From positions 1 through 26,962 of the forward strand of contig JAIRZR010000091.1 in assembly GCA_031267155.1 (NCBI GenBank): a DNA stretch of 26,962 nucleotides, read 5' to 3'. The position numbers and the translations under genes are program-made. Of this stretch, positions 15,651 through 23,860 are shown piece by piece (the first letter of the stretch is position 1; every line of letters starts with the position of its first letter). Origin of the DNA: Prevotellaceae bacterium. Lineage in GTDB: Bacteria; Bacteroidota; Bacteroidia; Bacteroidales; UBA932. The notes beneath the pieces were generated by a model. It did not search any database and was not told where the DNA came from. It saw only the letters and a list, made by a program, of their open reading frames with translations.

Positions 15651-16391
15651 ATGAATTTCTCTGAAATTCGTCGCAAGTTAGGTTTCTTGTTGTCGAACGA
15701 TAGGGAATTTCGCAGACAACTGAAAGAGTTGTTGGGTACTTTTCCCGGCGACCTGCATTATTACAGGTGCGCATTTACTCACCGTTCAGCCGCCGGAAGT
15801 AAAAAAACCGGACATAACGAGCGCCTGGAATATCTGGGCGACGCTATGCTCGGCGCTATTGTCGCCGATTATCTGTACGAAAAATATCCTTTGCACGAGG
15901 AAGGCAAGTTGACCAAAATGAGGTCGAAACTGGTGAACAGGGTAACTTTGCTCAATGTCGGTAAAAAGATGAAGCTGGACAGATTCCTTGTAGCTCAGGT
16001 AAATATCGGGCTTGAGGGTAAATTTGTACTGAGCAACATGGTTGAAGCTCTTGTCGGAGCTGTTTATCTTGACCTGGGGTATAAATATGCCAGGCATTTT
16101 GTGGTGAATATTTTACTCAAAGACTTGTTGAACAGCGATATCGAAAACCTCGAATACGATTTCAAAAGCAAAATTCTGGAATGGGGACAGAAACAGAAAC
16201 AGGAAATATCGTTCGTTTCCCAGCAGAATGTTGACAAGGAGTCAATTCCCGTGTTTTTTTCAGATATACTGATCGACGGAATCATAGCCGGAAGCGGAAC
16301 AGGATACACAAAAAAGGAATCGGAACAAAACGCAGCCAAGGATGTATGGACAAAACGGGAAAATCCCGAAAATAAAGTATATGTTAACTGA
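15651..16391 (+). CDS. rnc: Ribonuclease III
   Basis: A 246-residue double-strand-specific endoribonuclease for rRNA and mRNA processing. The RNase III domain carries the signature NERLEYLGDAMLG (Glu60 and Asp64 catalytic). The second metal cluster region is SNMVEALVGAVYLDLGY, with Glu132 retained. The Escherichia coli position Asp114 is Asn129 here; I recall Asn in other Bacteroidetes homologues, so this probably does not mean inactivity. A C-terminal dsRNA-binding domain covers about residues 175-240 (DFKSKILEWGQKQKQEISF to KKESEQNAAKDVW). The gene lies in the acpP-fabF-rnc block; an MFS gene follows, where pfkA is often found in Bacteroides. Confidence 0.94.
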   Translation: MNFSEIRRKLGFLLSNDREFRRQLKELLGTFPGDLHYYRCAFTHRSAAGSKKTGHNERLEYLGDAMLGAIVADYLYEKYPLHEEGKLTKMRSKLVNRVTLLNVGKKMKLDRFLVAQVNIGLEGKFVLSNMVEALVGAVYLDLGYKYARHFVVNILLKDLLNSDIENLEYDFKSKILEWGQKQKQEISFVSQQNVDKESIPVFFSDILIDGIIAGSGTGYTKKESEQNAAKDVWTKRENPENKVYVN

Positions 16392-16406
16392 ATATGGATT
16401 AATCGC

Positions 16407-17822
16407 ATGATACATAAACTGCAGGCGAACCTGCGCAATTCAAAAACCGTACGCTGGGCAGTACTGCTCTGCCTCGCTCTCCCGATGTTTGCCTCGTACT
16501 TTTTCGATGACATGTTTTCGATGGTGAGCCAGATTTTCAACAGGCCCGAATTGCTCGAACTTGGCTGGGATTCCGAAGATTACGGCTTCTACGGCGGAGC
16601 ATATTCATCGCTGTGCGTATTCGGGGGACTGATTGTCTGCGGGATGCTGCTCGACAAATGGGGCGTCCGCTTCACGGGTACGCTGTTTGTGACGCTGATG
16701 GCAGCCGGCTCGCTGACAGTAACTTATTCCCTGGCTCCCGCATTTCAGGGAAGCATTGTTGCCGGCTTTGTCGAAAACACGCTGGGATTCGAAAAACCCT
16801 CGCTGGCTACGGCTTACGCCGGATGCGCACTGTTCGGACTGGGCAGCGAAATCGCAGGCGTTGCGGTAACAAAATCCATTGCGAAATGGTTCAAGGGAAA
16901 GGAAATGGCTCTGGCAATGGGGCTGCAGCTGGCTCTGGCGCGACTGGGAACTGCAGTCGCACTGCTCCTGGCGCCGATGATAATATCTGCAAAACAGGAC
17001 GCACGCATCCCCCTGTCCGAATCGAACAATATGTCGGAAATAGGCATGTATTTGATGATAGTCGGGTTCATTACCTGGTTTGTATTTATTTCATTCGATA
17101 AAAAATCGGACAGGCAGACCGCCGCCGGCATGAACGGCGAAAGCGAGGAAGACAGGTTCAAGTTTTCCGATATAGGCAGGATACTTACAAACAGGCATTT
17201 TATACTGATATCGCTTTTGTGCGTGTTTTTTTACTGCTGCGTCAATTCCTTCAAGCGATTTGCAGCGGCAATACTCGAACCGCGATTTGGCGAAGTCGCT
17301 GTTTCCCTGTTTGGAGTTGAGTTTCAAACTTCGTCGATAATGATGATACTGCTTCCGGTATTCACCATTGTCTTTACGCCGCTGTTCGGTTCGACCATAG
17401 ACCGTAAGGGAAAGGCGACCAAATGGCTGATGATTGGCTCGTTTGTCGTTCTTATTGCGCATCTTATAATCGCCTTTGCACCGCGGATTCAGGTATTCGG
17501 ATTTGTCGGGCTTTCGCTGCTGGGCGTAGGATATTCTCTTGTCCCGGCTGCAATGTGGCCCTCTGTAACAAAAATAATTCCTGAAAGCAAGCTGGGTACA
17601 GCCTATTCGCTTATTTTCTGGATACAGAATATCGGGCTGATGCTGATTCCCGTAATAATAGGAAAGATATTGAAAACGATGGAATCACTGACAGGCGTGA
17701 TGTTTGCCGAACTGGTTTTTATTGCCCTGGCAGGTATCGCAATCGTTATTTCATTTATCCTGAAAAAATCATCGCAGTCCCATCCGGAACTGAAACTGGA
17801 TGAACCGAATAAGGAAATGTGA
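16407..17822 (+). CDS. MFS transporter
   Basis: A 471-residue integral membrane protein with about twelve hydrophobic segments and the major-facilitator topology. It has an N-terminal half with GGLIVCGMLLDKWGVRFTGT (motif A-like DxxG/R between TM2 and TM3). A charged cytoplasmic loop follows at about residues 230-255 (DKKSDRQTAAGMNGESEEDR), and then a second half with FGSTIDRKGKATKWLM (the repeated motif A). An unusually large loop with FNRPELLELGWDSEDYGF lies near residue 50. The substrate cannot be read from the sequence. The ATG at 16407 is 15 bp after rnc, so it is probably the last gene of that operon. A convergent gene ends about 100 bp downstream. Confidence 0.85.
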   Translation: MIHKLQANLRNSKTVRWAVLLCLALPMFASYFFDDMFSMVSQIFNRPELLELGWDSEDYGFYGGAYSSLCVFGGLIVCGMLLDKWGVRFTGTLFVTLMAAGSLTVTYSLAPAFQGSIVAGFVENTLGFEKPSLATAYAGCALFGLGSEIAGVAVTKSIAKWFKGKEMALAMGLQLALARLGTAVALLLAPMIISAKQDARIPLSESNNMSEIGMYLMIVGFITWFVFISFDKKSDRQTAAGMNGESEEDRFKFSDIGRILTNRHFILISLLCVFFYCCVNSFKRFAAAILEPRFGEVAVSLFGVEFQTSSIMMILLPVFTIVFTPLFGSTIDRKGKATKWLMIGSFVVLIAHLIIAFAPRIQVFGFVGLSLLGVGYSLVPAAMWPSVTKIIPESKLGTAYSLIFWIQNIGLMLIPVIIGKILKTMESLTGVMFAELVFIALAGIAIVISFILKKSSQSHPELKLDEPNKEM

Positions 17823-17922
17823 TAAATACGTTGCGTGATTTTGTAAGATGTCATGCCAACGCAAGCCCGTGCAATGAAAACATCCTGTTATTATACTGTG
17901 CGCGAACTAAAGTCTTCGCATG

Positions 17923-19029
17923 TCATATTCTTTCCGTCAGTTTCTGTACTACTCTGAACCGGTTAAAAAATTCTTTTGCAAAAACCCTCAGCACAGTATA
18001 TGTGGGAATTGCGATTAACATTCCTGCTACTCCCGCGAAACTGCCGGCAATCAGTATCAGCAGGAATATTTCCAGTGGATGGGCTTTTATGCTGTTGGCG
18101 AATATATACGGCTGGAAAACCGTATCATCCAGAATTTTCATGGCGATAAATACACCCAGAACTTTAAAAAATATTCCGGGATATCCCATATCCGCGGGGA
18201 TTACGCCGACGCCGATATTTGCCGTTGTTACAACGATGCCGATAATTGCCGATATCAGGGGACCCACGTATGGAATTACATTCAGTATTCCGGATATGAA
18301 TCCTAAAAGTATTGCCGTACCGAAATTCAGTCCCACAACAAATTTCAGTCCTATGGTCAACACAATCATCACACATATCATATCGAAGAATACGCCTATA
18401 AAATATCGCATGAGAAGTTTTGTCGAATTATTCCAGGCATGACGTATTCCCGATTCGTATTGTGCAGGAAATAAAATCACTACCCCGTCGATAAACAGGC
18501 TTTCTTCTTTCATAAAGAAAAATGTGATGAATGAAATCGAAAAAATGGCAATTGCCATGGAAACAATGAAATCCGTGATTGAACCGAAATATTCAAGTAT
18601 AGCTGAACTGTCGAAAATAGATATTATTTCATTGGACAGCAATGCGTTAATGGAAAATTTGGAATCGGGGAATGCAGTGTTGATAACTTTTTCCAGCTGT
18701 ATAAAAGGCTCAGTCAACAGGGATACTATATCGCTGATATTCATGTTTGCCAGAGCCTGCGTATGCGACACTATCAGGGGAATGAAAAACGATAGAAACA
18801 GATACAGAATCGACATTATTGTACCGAGAGCCGCCGATACGCACAGCCAGCGCGGCAGTTTCCGTTCCCTTATCCTGATTTTGCAGAGAAACTCGACGAT
18901 CGGCTTGCCGACAAGCGCCAGTACGGCAGAAATCATAAGATATGCAACAATGTTCCTGAAATACCATGCCAGAAAAAGTGCAATTATTATTCCTGCAACA
19001 ATCAGTAGGTTCTGGTAGATTTTTCCCAT
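17923..19029 (-). CDS. AI-2E family transporter (YdiK/PerM type)
   Basis: A 368-residue membrane protein with about seven to eight transmembrane segments. Family features are the N-terminal hydrophobic hairpin, a periplasmic-type amphipathic middle (about residues 85-155), and the conserved block GFISGILNVIPYVGPLISAI (about residues 240-260), followed by PLEIFLLILIAGSFAGVAGM and IPTYTVLRVFAKEF. Members export small solutes, in some cases AI-2, but the substrate here is unknown. Its start overlaps the 3' end of leuD by 28 bp in another frame, so the pair is translationally coupled. Confidence 0.85.
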   Translation of the reverse strand: MGKIYQNLLIVAGIIIALFLAWYFRNIVAYLMISAVLALVGKPIVEFLCKIRIRERKLPRWLCVSAALGTIMSILYLFLSFFIPLIVSHTQALANMNISDIVSLLTEPFIQLEKVINTAFPDSKFSINALLSNEIISIFDSSAILEYFGSITDFIVSMAIAIFSISFITFFFMKEESLFIDGVVILFPAQYESGIRHAWNNSTKLLMRYFIGVFFDMICVMIVLTIGLKFVVGLNFGTAILLGFISGILNVIPYVGPLISAIIGIVVTTANIGVGVIPADMGYPGIFFKVLGVFIAMKILDDTVFQPYIFANSIKAHPLEIFLLILIAGSFAGVAGMLIAIPTYTVLRVFAKEFFNRFRVVQKLTERI

Positions 19030-19598
19030 TTTTCTATATCCGATTTGCTGTTTAACAGATAATCAATATCGTCGAATCCGTTTAACAGACATTTTTTTTT
19101 GTATCCGTTTATATCAAAATGTTCCGATTTGCCTGTAGAATTATTTGTGATTGTCTGTTCTTCCAAATTTACCGTAACAGGGGTTTTCGAATCGCGGTAA
19201 ACCGAATCGAAGAGTTCTTTCAGAAATTCTTCGGAAACCAAAACCGGTAAAACAAAATTGTTTAAGGCATTATTTTTGAAAATATCTGCAAAATAGCTGG
19301 ATACAATCACCTTAAATCCAAAATCCTGAATAGCCCATGCCGCATGTTCCCTGCTGGAGCCGCAGCCGAAGTTCTTTCCGCCAAGCAGGATTTCGCCCGA
19401 ATATTTTTTGTCGTTCAGGGGAAAATCGGGAACAGGATTTCCCTGCTTGTCATACCTCCAGTCGCAAAAAAGATTTTTTCCAAAACCTTCCCTTGTTGTA
19501 GCTTTCAAAAAGCGTGCAGGAATTATCTGGTCAGTGTCTATATTTTCAATTGATATAGGAACGCAGGTGGAATTCAGGGTCACAAATTTTCTTTTCAT
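19002..19598 (-). CDS. leuD: 3-isopropylmalate dehydratase small subunit
   Basis: A 198-residue small subunit of isopropylmalate isomerase (leucine synthesis, step 2). The swivel-domain signature CGSSREHAAWAIQDFGFKVI and the following SSYFADIFKNNALNNFVLPV are intact, as are IDTDQIIPARFL near residue 20 and LGGKNFGCGSS. It needs the catalytic LeuC subunit, which is not in this window. The genes on either side (an AI-2E permease and atpB) are unrelated, so this is an orphan leuD locus. It has its own well-formed promoter 58 nt upstream of the ATG. Confidence 0.93.
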   Translation of the reverse strand: MKRKFVTLNSTCVPISIENIDTDQIIPARFLKATTREGFGKNLFCDWRYDKQGNPVPDFPLNDKKYSGEILLGGKNFGCGSSREHAAWAIQDFGFKVIVSSYFADIFKNNALNNFVLPVLVSEEFLKELFDSVYRDSKTPVTVNLEEQTITNNSTGKSEHFDINGYKKKCLLNGFDDIDYLLNSKSDIEKWEKSTRTY

Positions 19599-19655
19599 AA
19601 TTTCATCTATTTATTTAATAACTGTTTATATAAAAAAATCTCATTATATTTTTCA

Positions 19656-19686
19656 CAAAATTAAAGATTTTTGGATAACTGACAAA
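19656..19686 (-). promoter_or_regulatory. Promoter of leuD
   Basis: On the minus strand TTTG (19683-19686), exactly 19 bp of spacer and TAATTTTG (19656-19663) form the best match to the Bacteroidetes promoter consensus in the window. It lies downstream of the atpB stop, so leuD is transcribed independently of atpB. Confidence 0.7.
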
Positions 19687-19690
19687 AATT

Positions 19691-19710
19691 AGGTTAATTC
19701 TTGTTAACGC
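19691..19710 (-). terminator. Possible weak terminator after atpB
   Basis: Just past the atpB stop the minus strand reads GTTAA-CAAGAA-TTAAC, then CTAATTTTTG. The stem is only 5 bp and AT-rich, so this is tentative. If it functions, it would end the AtpI-like/atpB transcript before leuD. Confidence 0.3.
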
Positions 19711-19720
19711 TCTAATTCGT

Positions 19721-20764
19721 TTACGGATGTTTTGCCGAAGCGAAATACAAAGCCGAAAGCAGTGTAAACACATATGCCTGAATGAATGAGACCAGTACGT
19801 CCAGAGCCATCATGAATATCGAAAAGACAATGGCTATCACCGAAATACCGCCGTCGATGAGAGGTCCCAGCGAACTGAATACGAATATCAGTCCTATGAG
19901 AACGGTCACAACCATGTGTCCCGAGAGAATGTTTGCAAACAAACGGATTACCAGGGCTATGGGTCCGGTGAAGATCGAAATTATTTCCACTAATGGCATC
20001 AGGGGAAAAGGAGCTTTCAGCAGGACGGGAACGCCGGGAGTCCAGAACTTGTGAATCCAGTATTCCTTTGTTGTGCTTATCATTGTTATCACAAAAGTAC
20101 ACAGAGCCAAAGCCGCTGTCACATTGATGTTTCCCGTAACGTTCGCCCCGAAAGGAAAAATCGGAATCAGTCCCGTCAAATTGAGCGTCAGTATAAGGAA
20201 AAACATTGTCAGCAAGAAGTTTATGTACTTTTCATATCCCTTGCCTATAGCCGCTTTCGCAATGTCGTCGGTTACGAACAGTATCACCGGTTCCAGTAGC
20301 GCCTGCAGTCCTCTTGGCGTCCGCAGAGGCTCGCGCGTATATCTTCTCCGCACGGATATAAAGATGATGCTCAGTATGGTAACCGTGAGCAATATTGTGA
20401 ATACATTCTTGGTGATCGACAAATCTACGGGACGGTATTCCGAGCCGTCGGTAAGCGTTTCCACAATCTGTCCCGAATATTTTCCTTCTTCGGCTATGTG
20501 GAATCCCTTGTAGCTCTCGTGTTTGTGATGGAATTTCGACGACATGAATACAAACCATCCGCCATCCCTGCTACGCACAATAACAGGCAAGGGCACAGAT
20601 ATCTGTCGCTTGCCGATGTCCGTTATGTGAAACTCGTAATCATTGGCGATATGCCCGAATATAAAATCCTTTATATGGAAGGCGCTGTTATCCAATTCGT
20701 CCTTCTGAGCCTCGAGAGTGAGGTTGGAAAACAATAATAATAATATAGTTACAATATTTTTCAT
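19721..20764 (-). CDS. atpB: F0F1 ATP synthase subunit a
   Basis: A 347-residue membrane subunit forming the proton half-channels beside the c-ring. The essential arginine is Arg274 in IRLFANILSGHMVV, and the C-terminal helix has ALDVLVSFIQAYVFTLLSAL. The first about 115 residues are an N-terminal extension with a signal peptide (residues 1-20), as in other Bacteroidetes AtpB proteins. The ATG overlaps the stop of the upstream AtpI-like gene as ATGA. Downstream, atpE, atpF, atpH, atpA and atpG would be expected, but leuD is found instead. Confidence 0.95.
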   Translation of the reverse strand: MKNIVTILLLLFSNLTLEAQKDELDNSAFHIKDFIFGHIANDYEFHITDIGKRQISVPLPVIVRSRDGGWFVFMSSKFHHKHESYKGFHIAEEGKYSGQIVETLTDGSEYRPVDLSITKNVFTILLTVTILSIIFISVRRRYTREPLRTPRGLQALLEPVILFVTDDIAKAAIGKGYEKYINFLLTMFFLILTLNLTGLIPIFPFGANVTGNINVTAALALCTFVITMISTTKEYWIHKFWTPGVPVLLKAPFPLMPLVEIISIFTGPIALVIRLFANILSGHMVVTVLIGLIFVFSSLGPLIDGGISVIAIVFSIFMMALDVLVSFIQAYVFTLLSALYFASAKHP

Positions 20765-21159
20765 TTCTTATTTTGCTTGCCCGCTAATTTTGCCGCTTTG
20801 TTGAAACAGCGTATTTCGAATATCATTAAAAACATGTAAAACACAAAAAATGTGATTATAAAAAACAGGGCATTCGTTCTGTCGTGAAGCACCACAAACA
20901 AGATGACTGCCAGGGATAGTATCATCTTTATAAAGATGTTAAGATAGAACAGCAGCATCCTTTTACTGTCGGACACGTCCGGAACTTTTTTAAGTATGAA
21001 ATAGAAAATCATGCCTAAAACAATCATGCAGGCGGGTATCACCGGATATGAGTCGAAGTGGTATTTTGAAAATATTTCAAACACAATCCATCCGGTAATC
21101 GACGGAATGAACATCCAGAGTATCAACTCAAAAATATATGATCTAAATCTTAACACCAT
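20761..21159 (-). CDS. AtpI-like small membrane protein upstream of atpB
   Basis: A 132-residue protein with four hydrophobic segments (about residues 8-27, 42-57, 68-90 and 94-115) and a basic C-terminus (AAKLAGKQNKK). The sequence itself is weakly conserved. Its size, topology and position directly before atpB, with an ATGA overlap, fit the AtpI-type ATP synthase accessory protein that Bacteroidetes encode here. AtpI-type proteins help assemble the c-ring; that role for this protein is inferred from position. Confidence 0.65.
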   Translation of the reverse strand: MVLRFRSYIFELILWMFIPSITGWIVFEIFSKYHFDSYPVIPACMIVLGMIFYFILKKVPDVSDSKRMLLFYLNIFIKMILSLAVILFVVLHDRTNALFFIITFFVFYMFLMIFEIRCFNKAAKLAGKQNKK

Positions 21160-21173
21160 AAAATTTTAGCCCA

Positions 21174-21181
21174 CAAAGGTA
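21174..21181 (-). promoter_or_regulatory. Putative -7 element upstream of the AtpI-like gene
   Basis: On the minus strand this reads TACCTTTG, an exact TAnnTTTG match, ending 14 nt before the ATG. The -33 region has only TTTT about 21 bp upstream. It implies that atpI-atpB forms its own transcript here. Confidence 0.45.
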
Positions 21182-21222
21182 ATGTTTATTTCTAATTATT
21201 AAAAAACGTGACTTCGATAGGC

Positions 21223-21302
21223 TGCAATTCAATTTGTCGCGCTATTAAGCTACGGCATTCAAATGAGGATATTTATTTTAAGATATGCTAATTTGAATTG
21301 CA
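21223..21302. repeat. Inverted repeat between atpI and the LuxE-like gene
   Basis: TGCAATTCAA (21223-21232) and TTGAATTGCA (21293-21302) are perfect 10-bp inverted copies 60 bp apart in a region without genes. They may be an operator-like pair or the ends of a small element; neither is proven. Confidence 0.4.
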
Positions 21303-21329
21303 TCCGAAACATCGTACTTTAATTCAAAA

Positions 21330-22292
21330 TTACGCCATAAGATTGCATCCTCTTATATCGCTTTCGTCGAATCGTCCTGTTATTTCGAAACTTCCGTCGG
21401 GATACATTATGCCCAGGTCTTGAGTTTCGATAAACGGACAGGAGTAGATATTTGCAAGGTCGATGACATTCACGCCGCCTGCGACACCGTACGGGACTTT
21501 GCGGAACGGGTCTTTCGGGTCGCGGATGATTATCCTCATCCACGGAGGAGTTCTGTATATTCCACTGCCTTTGGAGTATGCCTGCGAAAGCAGTTCGGTC
21601 ATGCCGTACTCCGAGAAAACCCTGTCGACGCCGAATCCCGAACAGATCAAGCCGTGCAGTTCATCTCTTGTGATTTCTTCGCGGCGACCCTTCATGCCGC
21701 CTGTTTCCATGACCTTCAGTTCGGGGAAGTCGATCCTGAAATTTTCCAGAAAGTCCAGCAGGGCGAAACTTACGCCGAACAGCAGCGCCGGGACATTATC
21801 CCTTTTCAAAACCTGCAAAGTCTCGAACAGTTCCCTGTGGTTGTTCAGGAAAAATCCCGACAGCGGATTTCCCGCGATTTCCATTAGTCCCTGAACCATC
21901 GTTATAAGCGACGAACCCTGCCGTTCGAGGTACGAAGGCAGCAGGGCAAGTATGGCATATCCCGAAATATCTCCGAAAAAATACCGGAATCCGGAAGTAT
22001 AGCTTAGTTTATAGACATTTGCATCGGCGACATAGTGTTTACTGAGATCCATTCCGACCGTACCGCTGCTTGTGAAAACCGTTTCGGGCTTGCAGGCTGA
22101 AGCATAGACCTTTTTCGTCTTGAAAAACCTGACGGGCAAAAAGGGAATATCCTCTACGGACGAGACATTTACGTCCAAAAGTTCGACATAGCGGCGGTAA
22201 ATCCCGCAATTGTCATACTGAAACCCGAAACAGTCGAGAATCACACTGTCGTCAATACGGGCGTCGGGCTTTATTATATTGTCAATATTCAT
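21330..22292 (-). CDS. LuxE-like acyl-protein synthetase / AMP-dependent acyl transferase
   Basis: A 320-residue protein of the LuxE/acyl-protein synthetase type, a relative of the ANL adenylating enzymes. Key stretches are the phosphate-binding TVFTSSGTVGMDLSKHYVAD (about residue 70), METGGMKGRREEITRDEL (about 190), the adenylate motif SEYGMTELLSQAYS (about 223), and the C-terminal ITGRFDESDIRGCNLM. It probably activates a carboxylic or fatty acid as acyl-AMP; the acceptor is unknown. I place the start at 22292 because the frame upstream overlaps the previous gene, whose stop is 2 bp away. It is the last gene of a four-gene operon. Confidence 0.75.
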   Translation of the reverse strand: MNIDNIIKPDARIDDSVILDCFGFQYDNCGIYRRYVELLDVNVSSVEDIPFLPVRFFKTKKVYASACKPETVFTSSGTVGMDLSKHYVADANVYKLSYTSGFRYFFGDISGYAILALLPSYLERQGSSLITMVQGLMEIAGNPLSGFFLNNHRELFETLQVLKRDNVPALLFGVSFALLDFLENFRIDFPELKVMETGGMKGRREEITRDELHGLICSGFGVDRVFSEYGMTELLSQAYSKGSGIYRTPPWMRIIIRDPKDPFRKVPYGVAGGVNVIDLANIYSCPFIETQDLGIMYPDGSFEITGRFDESDIRGCNLMA

Positions 22293-22294
22293 GT

Positions 22295-22663
22295 CTACAG
22301 CGTTTTGAAAGTTGAAATATGTACAGTAACGCCCACAGCCACGCATCCCAGCAGGATTCTAATCCACAGTGCGTCCACGCCCCAGACAATTGAAACGCCA
22401 ATTGATGTCCACAACAGCAGCAGCACATAGATTTTTATCGATTTCCTTATGCCCCTGTTTTTCTGATAGTCGGTGATATATCTGCCGACATAGCGATTGT
22501 TCAGCAGTTTTTCCAGCAGCCTGTCCGAACTTCGGGCATAACATGCCGCCGTCAACAGCAGAAAAGGCGTGGTCGGCAACAGCGGAAGGAATATTCCGAG
22601 AATACCGAGCGCGAGGAAGATGCTCCCGCATACAATCAAAAATATTTTTTTCAGTCCGGACAT
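22295..22663 (-). CDS. DUF454 (YbaN-type) inner-membrane protein
   Basis: A 122-residue protein with an N-terminal hydrophobic region ending in GIFLPLLPTTPFLLLTAACY, the diagnostic DUF454 motif. A polar loop follows (SSDRLLEKLLNNRYVGRYI, about residues 45-63), and then two closely spaced C-terminal helices. No function is established for the family. The start overlaps the upstream gene by 13 bp and the stop is followed after 2 bp by the LuxE-like start. Confidence 0.85.
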   Translation of the reverse strand: MSGLKKIFLIVCGSIFLALGILGIFLPLLPTTPFLLLTAACYARSSDRLLEKLLNNRYVGRYITDYQKNRGIRKSIKIYVLLLLWTSIGVSIVWGVDALWIRILLGCVAVGVTVHISTFKTL

Positions 22664-23235
22664 GTCGAATTTATTGAGTTCAGCGTAATTTTCATCCTGA
22701 AATTATAGTGCTGCAGCAGGATGGATTCTATATTGCCAGTATTATTATATGTATAAACAGCGTCAAAAAGCAATTTTCCCCTGCCGCGATATTCCGCTCT
22801 GGCTATCCGGTTTCGGGCGTCGAATCGGTAATGCGCCGACTTTTTTTTCGACAGTTTCACGGAACAGCTGTCGCCTGTGCAGTCTTTGTTCCGGTCTGAG
22901 AGATACAGTCCCGAAACGAGGGCAAAATCTTTCTGAAACAGCCGGAGGATAAGCTTCTTCCTCAATTTTTTCGTCACATGCAGTATTTCGTAGCCGTCCC
23001 GGGTGATATGCATGTCCATCAGTTTTGGACCGGCAACTGTGGTAAACAGTATCCTGCATCTGTTTTCTTCACGGCTGTCATTCTTAATCACCATTATACC
23101 CGATATCGTGTGTCCCGAAACCTCGACAAGCGCATTGAAAAAAGTCTCGCCGGACATTTCCTGCGCATTCAGGCTCGAAACGCCGACTGCCAGGCATATA
23201 CTAATCAACAATAAAAACCTCATCGGATACTGCAT
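22651..23235 (-). CDS. Unknown periplasmic protein in the LolA-like operon
   Basis: A 194-residue protein that I do not recognise with certainty. It has a signal peptide (MRFLLLISICLAVGVSSLNA, likely cleaved before QE). A beta-rich body follows, with a Cys pair at about residues 119 and 124 (DCTGDSCSV), after a basic segment KKLRKKLILRLFQKDFALV. Its size and position next to a LolA-like gene recall the DUF3261-type proteins of aryl polyene clusters, but this is only an analogy. Two starts are possible, 23235 and 23223; the second places the signal peptide at the very N-terminus. It overlaps both neighbouring genes. Confidence 0.6.
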   Translation of the reverse strand: MQYPMRFLLLISICLAVGVSSLNAQEMSGETFFNALVEVSGHTISGIMVIKNDSREENRCRILFTTVAGPKLMDMHITRDGYEILHVTKKLRKKLILRLFQKDFALVSGLYLSDRNKDCTGDSCSVKLSKKKSAHYRFDARNRIARAEYRGRGKLLFDAVYTYNNTGNIESILLQHYNFRMKITLNSINSTCPD

Positions 23236-23833
23236 TGTTTGTCCTGATATTTTTAAAATTCATCACGGTTTCGTCTCCCGAAGTCTCCTTCATCGTCATT
23301 TTTTCAAGCAGAAAAGTCTTTTTACCTATATATAAATTCAACTCCCTGTAGTACTGCCTGATTTCTCCGGATTTGGGGACAAGAACAAGCAGATACGAAT
23401 TTCCGTTTTCCAGAATATTTGATGTAAAGCCTTTGGAATCAAAAATCCTGCCATTGATTGCATTCATGGCGATCCGGCTGATTTGCCCGAAAAGACTGCT
23501 GCTCTTTGCAGATATCGACGAGGCAGCCCGTTCGCCATCCTTTATGGAAAGCTTTTCGCCGTTCATGGCGAAGATAAATGCATTCGGCTTGAAATATTCG
23601 ATTTTCAGCCGGTTATCATTCCTGAATATCATTCGTCCGCTTGAATACAGCTTATTTGTGAGCAGCGCAATTTCCTTTTCCTGAGTGAAATCCGCTTCGA
23701 GGGTTTTTATTTCCTGCGAAACGCTTGTATATTGCTGCATAAACGCTTTAATGTCCTTGATCCCGGTGTATTCCTGCGCCGATGCGTAACAGTTTGAACA
23801 CAGAAGAATGAATAAAACAAGTTTTCTTTTCAT
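23201..23833 (-). CDS. LolA-like outer-membrane lipoprotein carrier family protein
   Basis: A 210-residue secreted protein with a signal peptide (MKRKLVLFILLCSNCYASAQ). Its body follows the LolA pattern: ADFTQEKEIALLTNKLYSSG at about residue 45, a RMIFRNDNRLKIEYFKPNAF strand pair, NGEKLSIKDGER, and a late LLVLVPKSGEIRQYYRELNL. Such proteins form a half-barrel that binds acyl chains in the periplasm. Because it is encoded with a LuxE-like acyl-activating enzyme, it may serve a specialised lipid and not general lipoprotein sorting; that is inference. It begins 27 bp after the PD-(D/E)XK gene. Confidence 0.75.
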   Translation of the reverse strand: MKRKLVLFILLCSNCYASAQEYTGIKDIKAFMQQYTSVSQEIKTLEADFTQEKEIALLTNKLYSSGRMIFRNDNRLKIEYFKPNAFIFAMNGEKLSIKDGERAASSISAKSSSLFGQISRIAMNAINGRIFDSKGFTSNILENGNSYLLVLVPKSGEIRQYYRELNLYIGKKTFLLEKMTMKETSGDETVMNFKNIRTNNAVSDEVFIVD

Positions 23834-23860
23834 TGGGTGTACGATAAAAATTCCCTGTAT

